This document shows, piece after piece, positions 1 through 7,120 of a stretch of 12,805 nt of DNA. The DNA is taken from NCBI GenBank assembly GCA_945876665.1, contig CAMCPC010000010.1:1-12805 (forward strand), in the 5' to 3' direction. Origin of the DNA: an uncultured Oscillospiraceae bacterium. GTDB lineage: Bacteria; Bacillota; Clostridia; UBA1381. Numbering within the stretch: the first letter of the stretch is position 1; each line of letters begins with the position of its first letter. The notes beneath the pieces were generated by a model. The model was not told where the DNA came from. It worked only from the letters and a program-made list of their open reading frames with translations, and did not search any database. The position numbers and the translations under genes are program-made.

Positions 1-122
1 ATCGCGTTTATTCCGTTCTCATTTGCGAATGCCATATAATCCTCGACTAAGCCAACTGCGCTCATTTCACTCATATTGGTGTGCAGATGAAGCTCTGCTC
101 TTTTTAAACATTTTTCAATCAT
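1..122 (-). CDS. PHP-domain protein, 5' end only (PolC-type PHP or stand-alone phosphoesterase)
   Basis: About 40 codons are visible; the rest lies beyond the left edge. The start ATG (122-120) is preceded by an AGGAGG box about seven bases upstream, so this is a genuine N-terminus. The protein opens almost at once with R-A-E-L-H-L-H-T followed by N-M-S-E-M-S-A-V. The HLHT metal-binding motif marks the PHP (polymerase and histidinol phosphatase) domain, and the following M-S-x-M-x-A-V is closest to the PHP domain of Gram-positive DNA polymerase III PolC. Full-length PolC carries a long N-terminal region before this motif, and that is absent here. It may be a shorter PHP protein or an N-terminally reduced PolC-like protein. 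The visible part cannot decide. Confidence 0.7.
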   Translation of the reverse strand, partial: MIEKCLKRAELHLHTNMSEMSAVGLVEDYMAFANENGINA

Positions 123-381
123 TGTCACCCTCCTAAAATCATTCCTTGATTTAACAGATTTATCCTGTCTTCGTAATCAGTATATCATTTTAGATGGGGC
201 AAAAATGTCACATCAATATCATATCACAAATTTATCCTGTTTGCAATGAGAAATGATTTTTTAATTATTTCTTTATGTTCATTCTGCTCCTTCTGTTTTA
301 TTAAGGACACCCTTCGGCGGTTTTTTTGCATAAACAGCAATCCTTTTTCAAAAACTAAGAAGAAAAAGGAGAATTATAATT
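123..381. other. Divergent intergenic region with direct repeats and a weak terminator-like remnant
   Basis: These 259 bases separate the divergent PHP gene and gpr. They are A+T-rich and I see no credible small gene. ATTTATCCTGT occurs twice in the same orientation (158-168 and 230-240), 72 bases apart and flanking the putative minus-strand promoter. At 309-327 ACCC, a TTCG loop, G-C-GG and seven T residues form a short bulged hairpin like an intrinsic terminator reading rightward, although no gene precedes it on that strand. I found no clean sigma-G promoter for gpr. Confidence 0.4.
187..216 (-). promoter_or_regulatory. Possible sigma-A promoter for the PHP-domain gene
   Basis: On the minus strand there is TTGATG (216-211), an 18-base spacer and TAAAAT (192-187). 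This leaves a leader of about 65 bases before the start codon at 122. The match is reasonable, but the region is A+T-rich and chance matches are likely. Confidence 0.4.
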
Positions 382-1248
382 ATGCAGAGTATAAGAACAG
401 ACCTTGCCGTTGAGGCGCATGAACTGAGCAAAAGGGAAGCGAAGAATGCCGCAGAGATTGACGGTGTGAAATCCAATGTGGAGGAAAAGGAGAATATAAC
501 GGTAACACGCGTGGAAATTACAAACGAAAACGGCAGCAAGACATTGGGTAAGGCGATAGGAAGCTATGTCACAATAGACGCGCCTGATTTGAAATACAGC
601 CTTGAAACGTATGAGGAGGTATGCGAAATAATAGCCGATGAAATACGCAAAATGGCGGATATAAGCGGAGATATGCTCACGCTTGTAGTGGGACTTGGTA
701 ACCGCGAGATAACGCCCGATGCGCTCGGCACAAGTGTCGTGTCAAAGCTGCTTGTTACGCATCATATAAAGCAGCGTATGAGTGATTTTTTTGACGAGAA
801 CATAAGCGGTGTATGTGCTATTGCACCGGGTGTTCTCGGCACAACGGGCATAGAAACGGCGGATATAATAAAGGCTGTTACGGAAAAGGTAAAGCCGCAG
901 CTTATCATAGCTGTTGACGCGCTTGCGGCGGCGGATATTGAGCGCGTGAGCAAAACGATACAGATTTCCGACACAGGCATACAGCCGGGCGCGGGTGTGG
1001 GTAATAACCGTGAGGGACTTAATGAGGAAAGTACAGGAGTAAAGGTAATTGCTATCGGTGTGCCTACGGTCATAGACGCGGCGACTATCTCAAAGGTGGA
1101 AATACCAAAGGAAATGGCACCGCTTATGGTTACGACAAAGGACATTGACCTTGTGATAGAGCGCACCGCGAAAACAGTTGCCAACGGCATAAATCTTGCT
1201 CTGCACCGCGATATGACTTTGCGTGATGTGGAAAGCTATGTCGGTTGA
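382..1248 (+). CDS. gpr: GPR endopeptidase (spore protease)
   Basis: This is the germination protease that starts degradation of the small acid-soluble proteins coating spore DNA. It is made as a zymogen in the forespore and processes itself. The N-terminus contains R-T-D-L-A-V-E-A (residues 5-12), which resembles the family's self-cleavage site; by analogy the cut would fall after D7. G-N-R-E-I-T-P-D-A-L-G (106-116) and A-V-D-A-L-A-A (177-183) carry the two aspartates, D113 and D179, expected of this atypical aspartic protease. At 288 residues it is shorter than the roughly 370-residue Bacillus proteins but complete. The start has AAAGGAG upstream with good spacing. It stands alone; the next gene has its own promoter. 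Forespore (sigma-G) control is expected from the family, but no clear promoter is visible. Confidence 0.96.
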   Translation: MQSIRTDLAVEAHELSKREAKNAAEIDGVKSNVEEKENITVTRVEITNENGSKTLGKAIGSYVTIDAPDLKYSLETYEEVCEIIADEIRKMADISGDMLTLVVGLGNREITPDALGTSVVSKLLVTHHIKQRMSDFFDENISGVCAIAPGVLGTTGIETADIIKAVTEKVKPQLIIAVDALAAADIERVSKTIQISDTGIQPGAGVGNNREGLNEESTGVKVIAIGVPTVIDAATISKVEIPKEMAPLMVTTKDIDLVIERTAKTVANGINLALHRDMTLRDVESYVG

Positions 1249-1273
1249 CATATGGTTAAATTTGGAGTAAAAT
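1245..1273 (+). promoter_or_regulatory. Sigma-A-type promoter for ymfF-ymfH
   Basis: A perfect -35 TTGACA (1245-1250), a 17-base spacer and -10 TAAAAT (1268-1273) lie upstream of ymfF. The gpr stop codon TGA (1246-1248) sits inside the -35 box. This should let ymfF-ymfH be expressed in growing cells independently of sporulation-controlled gpr. Confidence 0.8.
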
Positions 1274-1300
1274 ATATAAAAAACGCAAAGGAGAATTTGA

Positions 1301-2557
1301 ATGGAGAGTTTAAAAATAAATTCCAATATAAATCTGTACTATATCCCTATGACAAAGCTGAAAACCACCACAATAGGCGTATATATACACAGAAATCTAT
1401 GCAAGGAGGAAGTATCGAAGAACGCGCTTCTTCCATATGTGCTTAAAAGAGGCTGTAAGCTTTGCCCTGACAGCGAGGCGGTTGCAAAATATCTTGAAAA
1501 TCTGTACGGAGCAAGCTTTGGCGCGAGCGTAATAAAAATGGGCGATGACCAGATTATATATCTTGGCTTTGAGAGTATATCGGATAAATACGCGCCGGAG
1601 GGCGAGAAGCTTTCAGAGGATATAACAAAGCTGATGATGTCGGTTACGTTCGAGCCTGTATCATTTACAGATGAAGTTGTAGGGCAGGAAAAGAAAAACG
1701 CTGTTGACAGAATAATGGCTGAAATAAACGATAAGCGCCAATATGCGATGCTGCGCTGCGGTCAGGAAATGTGCAAGGGTGAAAGCTTTGCTCTTTCAGT
1801 GCTTGGCACAAAGGAGGGCGTTGAAGATATAACAGTGCAGAGCCTTAAGGCTCATTATGAAAATATAATCACTTCTTCAGCAATAGATATATACGTCTGC
1901 GGTGACGCTGACATAAACGCATTGGCAGACGAAATAAAGCAGTATACGGATAAAATTGCGTTTAAAGAAGCAAAAATACCTCAATCAGAAATTTTTGCAG
2001 GAAAGGGTGAGGTAAAGCGCGTTACCGACCATATGGACGTTGTACAGGGCAAGCTGTCTATGGGCTTTAGGACAGGTATAAAGGCTGACAGCGCCGATTT
2101 TGTACCGCTTATGGTAATGAACAGCGTATATGGCGGCGGCGCGCACAGTAAGCTATTCAATAACGTGCGTGAAAAATTGAGCCTTTGCTATTACGCTTCA
2201 AGTAACATTGTAAAAAATAAGGGTATCATGTTTGTAAATGCCGGAATTGAATTTGAGAATTTCCAAAAGGCATATGATGAAATACTTGTACAGCTTGACG
2301 CGGTTAAAAACGGAGAAATATCAGAGCTTGAATTTACTTCAAGCATACGCGCGCTTGAGAATGACCTTGAATCCTACAAGGACAATCAGCGAATGATGCA
2401 GATTTACTGTCTTGGACAGAAGATTACGGGTACAAATTACAGCATAGATGAATTAAAGGAAAAGATAAGCCGTGTCACGATTGATGACGTAAAGAGAGTA
2501 GCTAAAAATGTGGAGCTTGACACAGTGTATTTCCTTGCGGGAAAGGAGGAAGCGTAA
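1301..2557 (+). CDS. ymfF: M16 peptidase-like protein YmfF, non-catalytic partner
   Basis: This 418-residue protein has the M16 (insulinase/processing peptidase) fold but lacks the zinc-binding H-x-x-E-H motif where it would fall in the first domain. The second half keeps the conserved G-G-G-A-H-S-K-L-F (278-286), R290 and Y297-Y298, which in paired M16 enzymes belong to the non-catalytic subunit that helps hold the substrate. It is followed with no gap by the zinc-bearing partner, so the two probably form a heterodimer. In Bacillus subtilis the equivalent genes are associated with 5-aminopentanol modification of elongation factor P, and database families now use that name. Whether this organism modifies EF-P in that way is not shown here. 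The start has AAAGGAG seven bases upstream. Confidence 0.88.
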   Translation: MESLKINSNINLYYIPMTKLKTTTIGVYIHRNLCKEEVSKNALLPYVLKRGCKLCPDSEAVAKYLENLYGASFGASVIKMGDDQIIYLGFESISDKYAPEGEKLSEDITKLMMSVTFEPVSFTDEVVGQEKKNAVDRIMAEINDKRQYAMLRCGQEMCKGESFALSVLGTKEGVEDITVQSLKAHYENIITSSAIDIYVCGDADINALADEIKQYTDKIAFKEAKIPQSEIFAGKGEVKRVTDHMDVVQGKLSMGFRTGIKADSADFVPLMVMNSVYGGGAHSKLFNNVREKLSLCYYASSNIVKNKGIMFVNAGIEFENFQKAYDEILVQLDAVKNGEISELEFTSSIRALENDLESYKDNQRMMQIYCLGQKITGTNYSIDELKEKISRVTIDDVKRVAKNVELDTVYFLAGKEEA

Positions 2558-3847
2558 ATGGAGCTTGATTTCATAAAGAGCAGCATAACAGGAGAGGAAA
2601 TGTATTACGGAAAACATTCCTCAGGTCTTGGAGTTTATATAATCCCCAAAAAAGACTACAGCAAAACCTACGCCATTTTCGGCACACGCTATGGTTCGGT
2701 TGATTCAAAATTTGTTGTGCCGGGCGAAAAGGAGCTTACCGAGGTTCCTGACGGCATAGCGCATTACCTTGAGCATAAAATGTTCGACCAGCCTGACGGC
2801 AGCAACGTGTTTGATAAGTTTTCAAAGTACGGCGGAAATGCCAACGCGTTCACTTCATTCAATATGACGGCATATCTTTTTGCCGCAACGGCGAATATAG
2901 AGGAAAATCTTGAAACGCTTATGGACTATGTACAAAGTCCATATTTTACAGAAGAGAGCGTGCAGAAGGAGCAGGGCATAATCGGACAGGAAATCAGAAT
3001 GTACGACGATAACGGCGGTTGGAAGCTGTTCTTCAATTTCCTTAACTGCCTGTATCAAAATCATCCTGTTAAAAAGGAAATCGCGGGTACAGTGGAGAGC
3101 ATAAGCCACATAACCGCAGACTATCTTTATAAGTGCTACAACACGTTCTATAACCTTTCAAATATGTCAATAGTCGTAGTGGGTAATGTTGACGCGGCAA
3201 AAATTGCGCAGGTGATTGAAAAGGGCGTGAAGAAAAACGAGCCGTTTGGTGAGGAGATAAAGAAGGTTTATCCCGAAGAACCAAAGGAAATCGAAAAGAA
3301 TTACACGGAACAGAAATTGAGTGTTGCGATGCCGCTGTTCATGCTCGGTTTCAAGGATACCGATACAGGATATGGCGGTGAAAAATTGCTTAAAAAGAGC
3401 ATTGAAATAAATATTCTGCTTAAGATGCTTTTCGGCAAAAGCTCAAAGCTGTATAAGGACTTATATGAAAAGGGACTTATAAACAATTCGTTTTCACTTG
3501 AATACACAATGCAGCCGGACTACGGATATTCCTCGATAGACGGCGAAAGCTCCGACCCGAAGGCTGTATATGATGCGGTTATAAACGAGGTTGAGAGGGT
3601 AAGAAAAGAGGGACTTTCAAAAGAGGATTTTGAGAGAATTAAAAAGGTTATGTGGGGGCAATATATCCGCTCGCAGAACGACGTTGAGGATTACGCCGTA
3701 ACCTTTATGCAGCATTTGTTTATGGATATTGACTACTTCAATTACTATGACGTGTATAAAACGGTGACTTTTGATGACGTGAAAAACCGCTTTGACGAGC
3801 ATTTCGTAAAGGAACGCTCCGCGCTGTCGGTTGTAAATCCTGTATAA
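2558..3847 (+). CDS. ymfH: M16 zinc metallopeptidase-like protein YmfH, catalytic partner
   Basis: This 429-residue M16 protein carries the inverted zinc motif H-Y-L-E-H (residues 69-73). A downstream acidic helix offers the third zinc ligand (E138 or E145, not resolved by eye). Y-G-G-N-A-N-A-F-T-S (91-100) is the usual M16 loop after the active site. The ATG directly follows the ymfF stop codon, and its AAGGAGG box lies in the last ymfF codons, so translation is probably coupled. The pair is the typical YmfF/YmfH arrangement of Firmicutes, linked in Bacillus to EF-P 5-aminopentanol modification. No signal peptide is visible, so it should act in the cytoplasm. Transcription should end at the hairpin at 3851-3878. 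Confidence 0.9.
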   Translation: MELDFIKSSITGEEMYYGKHSSGLGVYIIPKKDYSKTYAIFGTRYGSVDSKFVVPGEKELTEVPDGIAHYLEHKMFDQPDGSNVFDKFSKYGGNANAFTSFNMTAYLFAATANIEENLETLMDYVQSPYFTEESVQKEQGIIGQEIRMYDDNGGWKLFFNFLNCLYQNHPVKKEIAGTVESISHITADYLYKCYNTFYNLSNMSIVVVGNVDAAKIAQVIEKGVKKNEPFGEEIKKVYPEEPKEIEKNYTEQKLSVAMPLFMLGFKDTDTGYGGEKLLKKSIEINILLKMLFGKSSKLYKDLYEKGLINNSFSLEYTMQPDYGYSSIDGESSDPKAVYDAVINEVERVRKEGLSKEDFERIKKVMWGQYIRSQNDVEDYAVTFMQHLFMDIDYFNYYDVYKTVTFDDVKNRFDEHFVKERSALSVVNPV

Positions 3848-3850
3848 TAT

Positions 3851-3878
3851 AAAACGGTGTTCGCACGAACACCGTTTT
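3851..3878. terminator. Bidirectional intrinsic terminator between ymfH and the Rrf2 gene
   Basis: AAAACGGTGTTCG (3851-3863) pairs perfectly with CGAACACCGTTTT (3866-3878), giving a 12-13 bp stem with a tiny loop. A run of six T residues follows on the plus strand (3875-3880) and A residues on the left give a T run on the minus strand. It lies between two convergent stop codons, so it can serve both ymfH and the aroE-aroK-rrf2 operon. Confidence 0.93.
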
Positions 3879-3884
3879 TTACTA

Positions 3885-4277
3885 TTATTCCACAATATCT
3901 GCAAAGGTAATCTTTTCAAGCTCATCGGAAAGCTTTTTCTGTACCAGACACAGCTTTTTCTGCACCTTGCATATACCGTTATTTTTGCAGATTTCGGGAT
4001 TTTCAAAGCACTTGTTGATTGCGATTTTTCCGTCAATAACCTCGATAACCTCTTTAAAGGTGATTTCGGACGGCTTTTTGTTCAGAATATATCCGCCGTT
4101 TACACCCCTGTAGGATTTGATAATTCCCGATTGTACGATTTTGCGCAGAATTTTCAGCGTAAACCGATAGGGAATATCGTTTCTTTCGGCAATAATCTTT
4201 GCTTCGATATGTTTATCTTCTTCGGCAAGCATCGCTACTATCCGCAGCGCATAGTCCGCTTCACGTGTTATTTTCAT
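3885..4277 (-). CDS. Rrf2 family transcriptional regulator, probable Fe-S cluster binder
   Basis: This 130-residue protein begins with M-K-I-T-R-E-A-D-Y-A-L-R, the hallmark start of the Rrf2 winged-helix family (IscR, NsrR, CymR and relatives). A wing-like Y-R-G-V-N-G-G-Y (56-63) follows the recognition helix. The C-terminal third holds four cysteines, C90, C97, C103 and C110, in the region where IscR and NsrR bind an iron-sulfur cluster. The spacing differs slightly from IscR, so the cluster type and the signal (iron, oxygen, nitric oxide or redox) are open. Its ATG overlaps the aroK stop codon by four bases, with GGAGGG about ten bases upstream, so it is translated as the last gene of the aro operon. 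The target genes cannot be told from the window; self-regulation of the operon is possible. Confidence 0.92.
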   Translation of the reverse strand: MKITREADYALRIVAMLAEEDKHIEAKIIAERNDIPYRFTLKILRKIVQSGIIKSYRGVNGGYILNKKPSEITFKEVIEVIDGKIAINKCFENPEICKNNGICKVQKKLCLVQKKLSDELEKITFADIVE

Positions 4278-4798
4278 TTTCGTATGCCCTCCGATTCCTT
4301 TTCCATAATTTCTAAAATTTCAATTGCGTATGAACGCGGCGTTCTTCCGTTTATGACAGAGATTTTGTAGTCGCAGTCATCATAAAACGGCTTTCTGTCG
4401 TTGAAACGCTTTTCAATGCTTTCTATGCTGTCATGCTTAAGGAGAGGTCTTGTTTTTCTTGCTTCCTCAAGCCGTTCCTTTATAACGGAAAAATTGGGCG
4501 ACAGATTAAAAATTCTGCCCGTTTTCCGCAGAATGTCAACATTCTGTTTGTTAAGCACCACGCCGCCGCCTGTGGCGATTACAGCGTTCTTCATTTCAGA
4601 CACTTCCTTAACGGTCTCATGCTCGATTTTTCTGAAATGTTCCTCGCCGTACTTGTCAAAGATTTCATTTATGGTCATATTCATTTTTTTCACTATCAAA
4701 TCATCTGTATCAATAAGGTTGTACTTTGACATTTCCGCAATGGCCTTGCTTATTTCGGTTTTACCTGAAGCCATAAATCCAGTAAGGACTATATTCAT
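4274..4798 (-). CDS. aroK: Shikimate kinase
   Basis: It phosphorylates the 3-hydroxyl of shikimate with ATP, the fifth step of the shikimate pathway toward chorismate and the aromatic amino acids. The 174-residue length is typical. The Walker A loop G-F-M-A-S-G-K-T is at 7-14. D-T-D (30-32) and R56 are the expected shikimate contacts, G-G-G is at 77-79, and the lid arginine lies in R-P-L-L (117-120). R135 in R-K-P-F-Y matches the C-terminal substrate-binding arginine. The start overlaps the aroE stop by four bases and has AGGAGG about ten bases upstream, so the two are translated together. No fusion or missing catalytic residue is seen. Confidence 0.96.
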   Translation of the reverse strand: MNIVLTGFMASGKTEISKAIAEMSKYNLIDTDDLIVKKMNMTINEIFDKYGEEHFRKIEHETVKEVSEMKNAVIATGGGVVLNKQNVDILRKTGRIFNLSPNFSVIKERLEEARKTRPLLKHDSIESIEKRFNDRKPFYDDCDYKISVINGRTPRSYAIEILEIMEKESEGIRK

Positions 4799-5652
4799 CT
4801 GCCGAAAACCTCCTTTTTTATGCGCTCACCCATATCAGAGGGAAGATTAGTGTCCGTGAACAGCTCATATGCGATAATTCCCTGATATATAAGCATACCC
4901 AGACCGTTCAATGTTTTTGCTCCGTTTTCGCGCGCTTTCTTTAAAAACAGCGTTTCATCGGGATTGTAAATCATGTCAACAACTGCGGTGTTTTCGTCAA
5001 TAAATGATAAATCGTTAATTTCTTCTATGCTGTCTATGGGCAGCACATTTTCCTGCGGCTCCATGCCTGCTGAGGTGGTGTTGATTACAATATCAAATTC
5101 AAGCTTGTCAATTTCCGTTCTTACTTTAAAACCTTTGGTATTTAAAATATCCTCCGCCATAGCCATGGCCTTGCTCTTTGTCCTGTTTACAACGGTGATT
5201 TCCGCCGCGCCGTTGTCAATAAGACGGATAAGAGTGGGGCGCACTACGCCGCCTGCGCCTATAATAAGAATTTTACTGCCCTTTATCTGTATGCCGGCTT
5301 TGTCAAGCGCCATGCAGAAGCCGTCCGCGTCAGTGTTGTAGCCGTACAGCTTTCCGTCTCTGTTCACGACTGTATTTACCGAGCCAAGCTCCTTTGCAAC
5401 GTCCGAAATACAGTCGAGGTATTTCATTACCTCCACCTTGTGGGGTGCGGTTACGTTAATTCCGCTTATGCCAAGCGCGCGGATACCGTCAATTGCTTTT
5501 CCGAGGTTTTCGGGCTTAACGCACCATGCGCTGTATACGTAATTATTATGTATGGTTTCGGATATAAAGTTGTGCATAGCAGGTGAAAAGCTATGCTCAA
5601 CAGGATATCCGATTATACCAAGCTGTTTTGTGTGTCCGTTTATGTCAAACAT
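4795..5652 (-). CDS. aroE: Shikimate dehydrogenase (NADP-dependent)
   Basis: It reduces 3-dehydroshikimate to shikimate with NADPH, just before the aroK step. With the start chosen here it has 285 residues. S21 and S23 in H-S-F-S-P bind the substrate. N-V-T-A-P-H-K (66-72) holds the catalytic K72, and Y-N-T-D-A-D-G holds its partner D108. A G-A-G-G nucleotide loop follows. An in-frame ATG at 5670 would add six residues (M-N-G-D-K-K), but it has no ribosome binding site. The ATG at 5652 has GGAG eight bases upstream, so it is preferred. It heads the aroE-aroK-rrf2 operon and lies 71 bases downstream of spoVAE on the same strand with no terminator between them. Confidence 0.96.
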   Translation of the reverse strand: MFDINGHTKQLGIIGYPVEHSFSPAMHNFISETIHNNYVYSAWCVKPENLGKAIDGIRALGISGINVTAPHKVEVMKYLDCISDVAKELGSVNTVVNRDGKLYGYNTDADGFCMALDKAGIQIKGSKILIIGAGGVVRPTLIRLIDNGAAEITVVNRTKSKAMAMAEDILNTKGFKVRTEIDKLEFDIVINTTSAGMEPQENVLPIDSIEEINDLSFIDENTAVVDMIYNPDETLFLKKARENGAKTLNGLGMLIYQGIIAYELFTDTNLPSDMGERIKKEVFGR

Positions 5653-5685
5653 CTTTTTATCTCCGTTCATTCAGTATATATAATA

Positions 5686-5714
5686 AGTATAACATACTTT
5701 TAACGGTTTGAACA
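5686..5714 (-). promoter_or_regulatory. Weak candidate promoter for aroE-aroK-rrf2
   Basis: On the minus strand TATACT (5691-5686) is a good -10 box about 33 bases before the aroE start. The box 17 bases upstream, TGTTCA (5714-5709), matches the -35 consensus poorly. A second TATACT lies at 5678-5673. The -10 is the main support. Confidence 0.35.
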
Positions 5715-5723
5715 GTATATTTT

Positions 5724-6080
5724 TTACTTTTTCGGCTTTGACCTGAAAATAATTGACACAAGAAAACCGAAAACCAATGCCGCGGAAATTCCTGCTGCCG
5801 ACGCGGTAAATCCGCCTGTAAATATTCCGAGAAATCCCTTTTCGCTTACGGCTTTTTCAACGCCCTTGCAAAGGTTGTAGCCAAAGCCTGTCAGAGGTAC
5901 TGTCGCGCCCGCTCCTGCAAAATCCACAAGCGGCTGATAAACCCGTATAAGCTGTAAAAATACGCCCAGTACCACGAACGTTACCAATATTCGCGCGGGG
6001 GTAAGCTTTGTCTTGTCAATCAGAATTTGTCCCACGACGCATATAAGTCCGCCGATTATAAATGCTTTCAGAAAATCCAT
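5724..6080 (-). CDS. spoVAE: Stage V sporulation protein AE (SpoVAE, AEB-type)
   Basis: This small integral membrane protein (118 residues) is part of the SpoVA complex in the inner spore membrane. The complex takes up Ca-dipicolinate during sporulation and releases it in germination. Hydrophobic segments lie at about 5-19, 30-47, 52-70 and 88-112, ending with a short basic tail. The K-A-F-I-x-G-G start followed by I-C-V-V-G-Q, and F-A-G-A-G (54-58) with V-P-L-T-G-F (61-66), are shared with SpoVAC, showing that the two are paralogues. The start has GGAGGG about nine bases upstream, in a short gap that contains a 12-base direct repeat. It is the last spoVA gene here. Confidence 0.93.
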   Translation of the reverse strand: MDFLKAFIIGGLICVVGQILIDKTKLTPARILVTFVVLGVFLQLIRVYQPLVDFAGAGATVPLTGFGYNLCKGVEKAVSEKGFLGIFTGGFTASAAGISAALVFGFLVSIIFRSKPKK

Positions 6081-6107
6081 TTTAGTGTCCCTCCGTTTAG
6101 TGTCCCT
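6081..6107 (-). repeat. 12-base tandem duplication ahead of spoVAE
   Basis: TTTAGTGTCCCT (plus-strand reading) occurs at 6081-6092 and again at 6096-6107, a 15-base period. The copy nearer spoVAE carries its ribosome binding site in part; the other abuts the spoVAD stop codon. It looks like a local duplication of the translation start region. Confidence 0.8.
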
Positions 6108-7108
6108 TAATTTTCTATTGTCACAGCGTGAGCGACTGCGGGTATGCTCTCGCCCTGCTCCACAACCATCGGATTCATCAGCGCGCCCGTTGCCATGACG
6201 AGTATCTTTTTAAGGTTGTGACGCTTAAGCTCACGGTAAATATATCCGCAAAACACACTTCCGCAGCAGCCGCAGCCGCTTCCGCCTGCGTGTACGTCCT
6301 GTTTTTCAATATCGTAAATCATCTTGCCGCAGTCGCGGTGGTTTTCGCGTATGTCAAAGCCCTCCTCCATCATCAGCTCCACCAGTATATCCGAGCCGAT
6401 AACGCCAAGATCGCCTGTTACAATCATGTCGTATTCATCGGGCTTTATGCCTGTGTCGTTGAAGTGGGCGAGCAGCGTGTCAATCGCCGCGGGAGCCATT
6501 GCCGCACCCATGTTGCTTATATCCGTAACGCCCTTGTCAATTACCTTGCCGGTTGTAACGTGCGTTATTCTTGGACCGCTGCCCTTGCTTGCAAGGATAG
6601 CGCAGCCTGCGCCCGTAACCGTCCACTGCGCGGACGGCGTGCGCTGCCCACCGTATTCAAGGGGATTTCGAAACTGTTTTTCCGATGAACAGAAGTGACT
6701 TGAAGTAAGACACATTACGTGATTTGCAAACCCTCCGCCCACAAGCATACTGCCTATTGACATACTTTCCGTCATGGTCGAACACGCGCCGTAAAGTCCG
6801 AGAAAGGGTATATCAAAATCACGAACACTGTAATGCGCGCCGACACATTGGTTTAATAAATCACCTGCGAGGATATAATCAATATCACCCTGAGCGAGTG
6901 TTGCTTTTTCAAGCGCAAGCAGCATTGTCTGCTTTTGCAGCATACTTTCGGATTTTTCCCATGACTTTTCACCGAGTGTGTCGTCGGTAAGCACCTTGTC
7001 AAATGCGCTCCTCAAAGGCCCTTCGCCCTCCTTAACACCAACAATAGACGATGTTTCGATTATAACGGGCGGGTTATCTAATTTAACTGTCTGTCTGCCT
7101 ATTCTCAT
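6107..7108 (-). CDS. spoVAD: Stage V sporulation protein AD (SpoVAD)
   Basis: This 333-residue protein has a thiolase-like fold and, in Bacillus, binds dipicolinic acid as part of the SpoVA channel complex at the inner spore membrane. G-A-C-S-T (107-111) lies where thiolases have their nucleophilic cysteine. Other conserved family stretches are G-G-Q-R-T-P-S-A-Q-W (153-162), D-V-H-A-G-G-S-G-C-G-C-C-G-S (271-284) and a final M-A-T-G-A-L-M (305-311). It has no transmembrane segment. The start has GGAG eight bases upstream and follows spoVAC after a 12-base gap; spoVAE follows after 26 bases. The gene order C-D-E is the short clostridial form of the operon; spoVAA, AB and AF are not in this window. 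Confidence 0.96.
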   Translation of the reverse strand: MRIGRQTVKLDNPPVIIETSSIVGVKEGEGPLRSAFDKVLTDDTLGEKSWEKSESMLQKQTMLLALEKATLAQGDIDYILAGDLLNQCVGAHYSVRDFDIPFLGLYGACSTMTESMSIGSMLVGGGFANHVMCLTSSHFCSSEKQFRNPLEYGGQRTPSAQWTVTGAGCAILASKGSGPRITHVTTGKVIDKGVTDISNMGAAMAPAAIDTLLAHFNDTGIKPDEYDMIVTGDLGVIGSDILVELMMEEGFDIRENHRDCGKMIYDIEKQDVHAGGSGCGCCGSVFCGYIYRELKRHNLKKILVMATGALMNPMVVEQGESIPAVAHAVTIEN

Positions 7109-7120
7109 ATTCCCATCTCC

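Noticed and set aside
206..250. Fourteen-codon plus-strand frame before gpr
   Set aside because: It has no ribosome binding site and no recognisable product.
762..1190. Minus-strand open frame of 142 codons opposite gpr
   Set aside because: It lies entirely inside gpr, whose family motifs are clear, and it has no ribosome binding site or recognisable domain.
1252..1446. Plus-strand frame of 64 codons overlapping the start of ymfF
   Set aside because: It starts inside the ymfF promoter spacer, lacks a ribosome binding site and overlaps the well supported ymfF frame.
6128..6688. Plus-strand open frame of 186 codons opposite spoVAD
   Set aside because: It is antisense to a confidently identified gene. 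Its composition (many Ala, His and Cys) is typical of a frame shadow.
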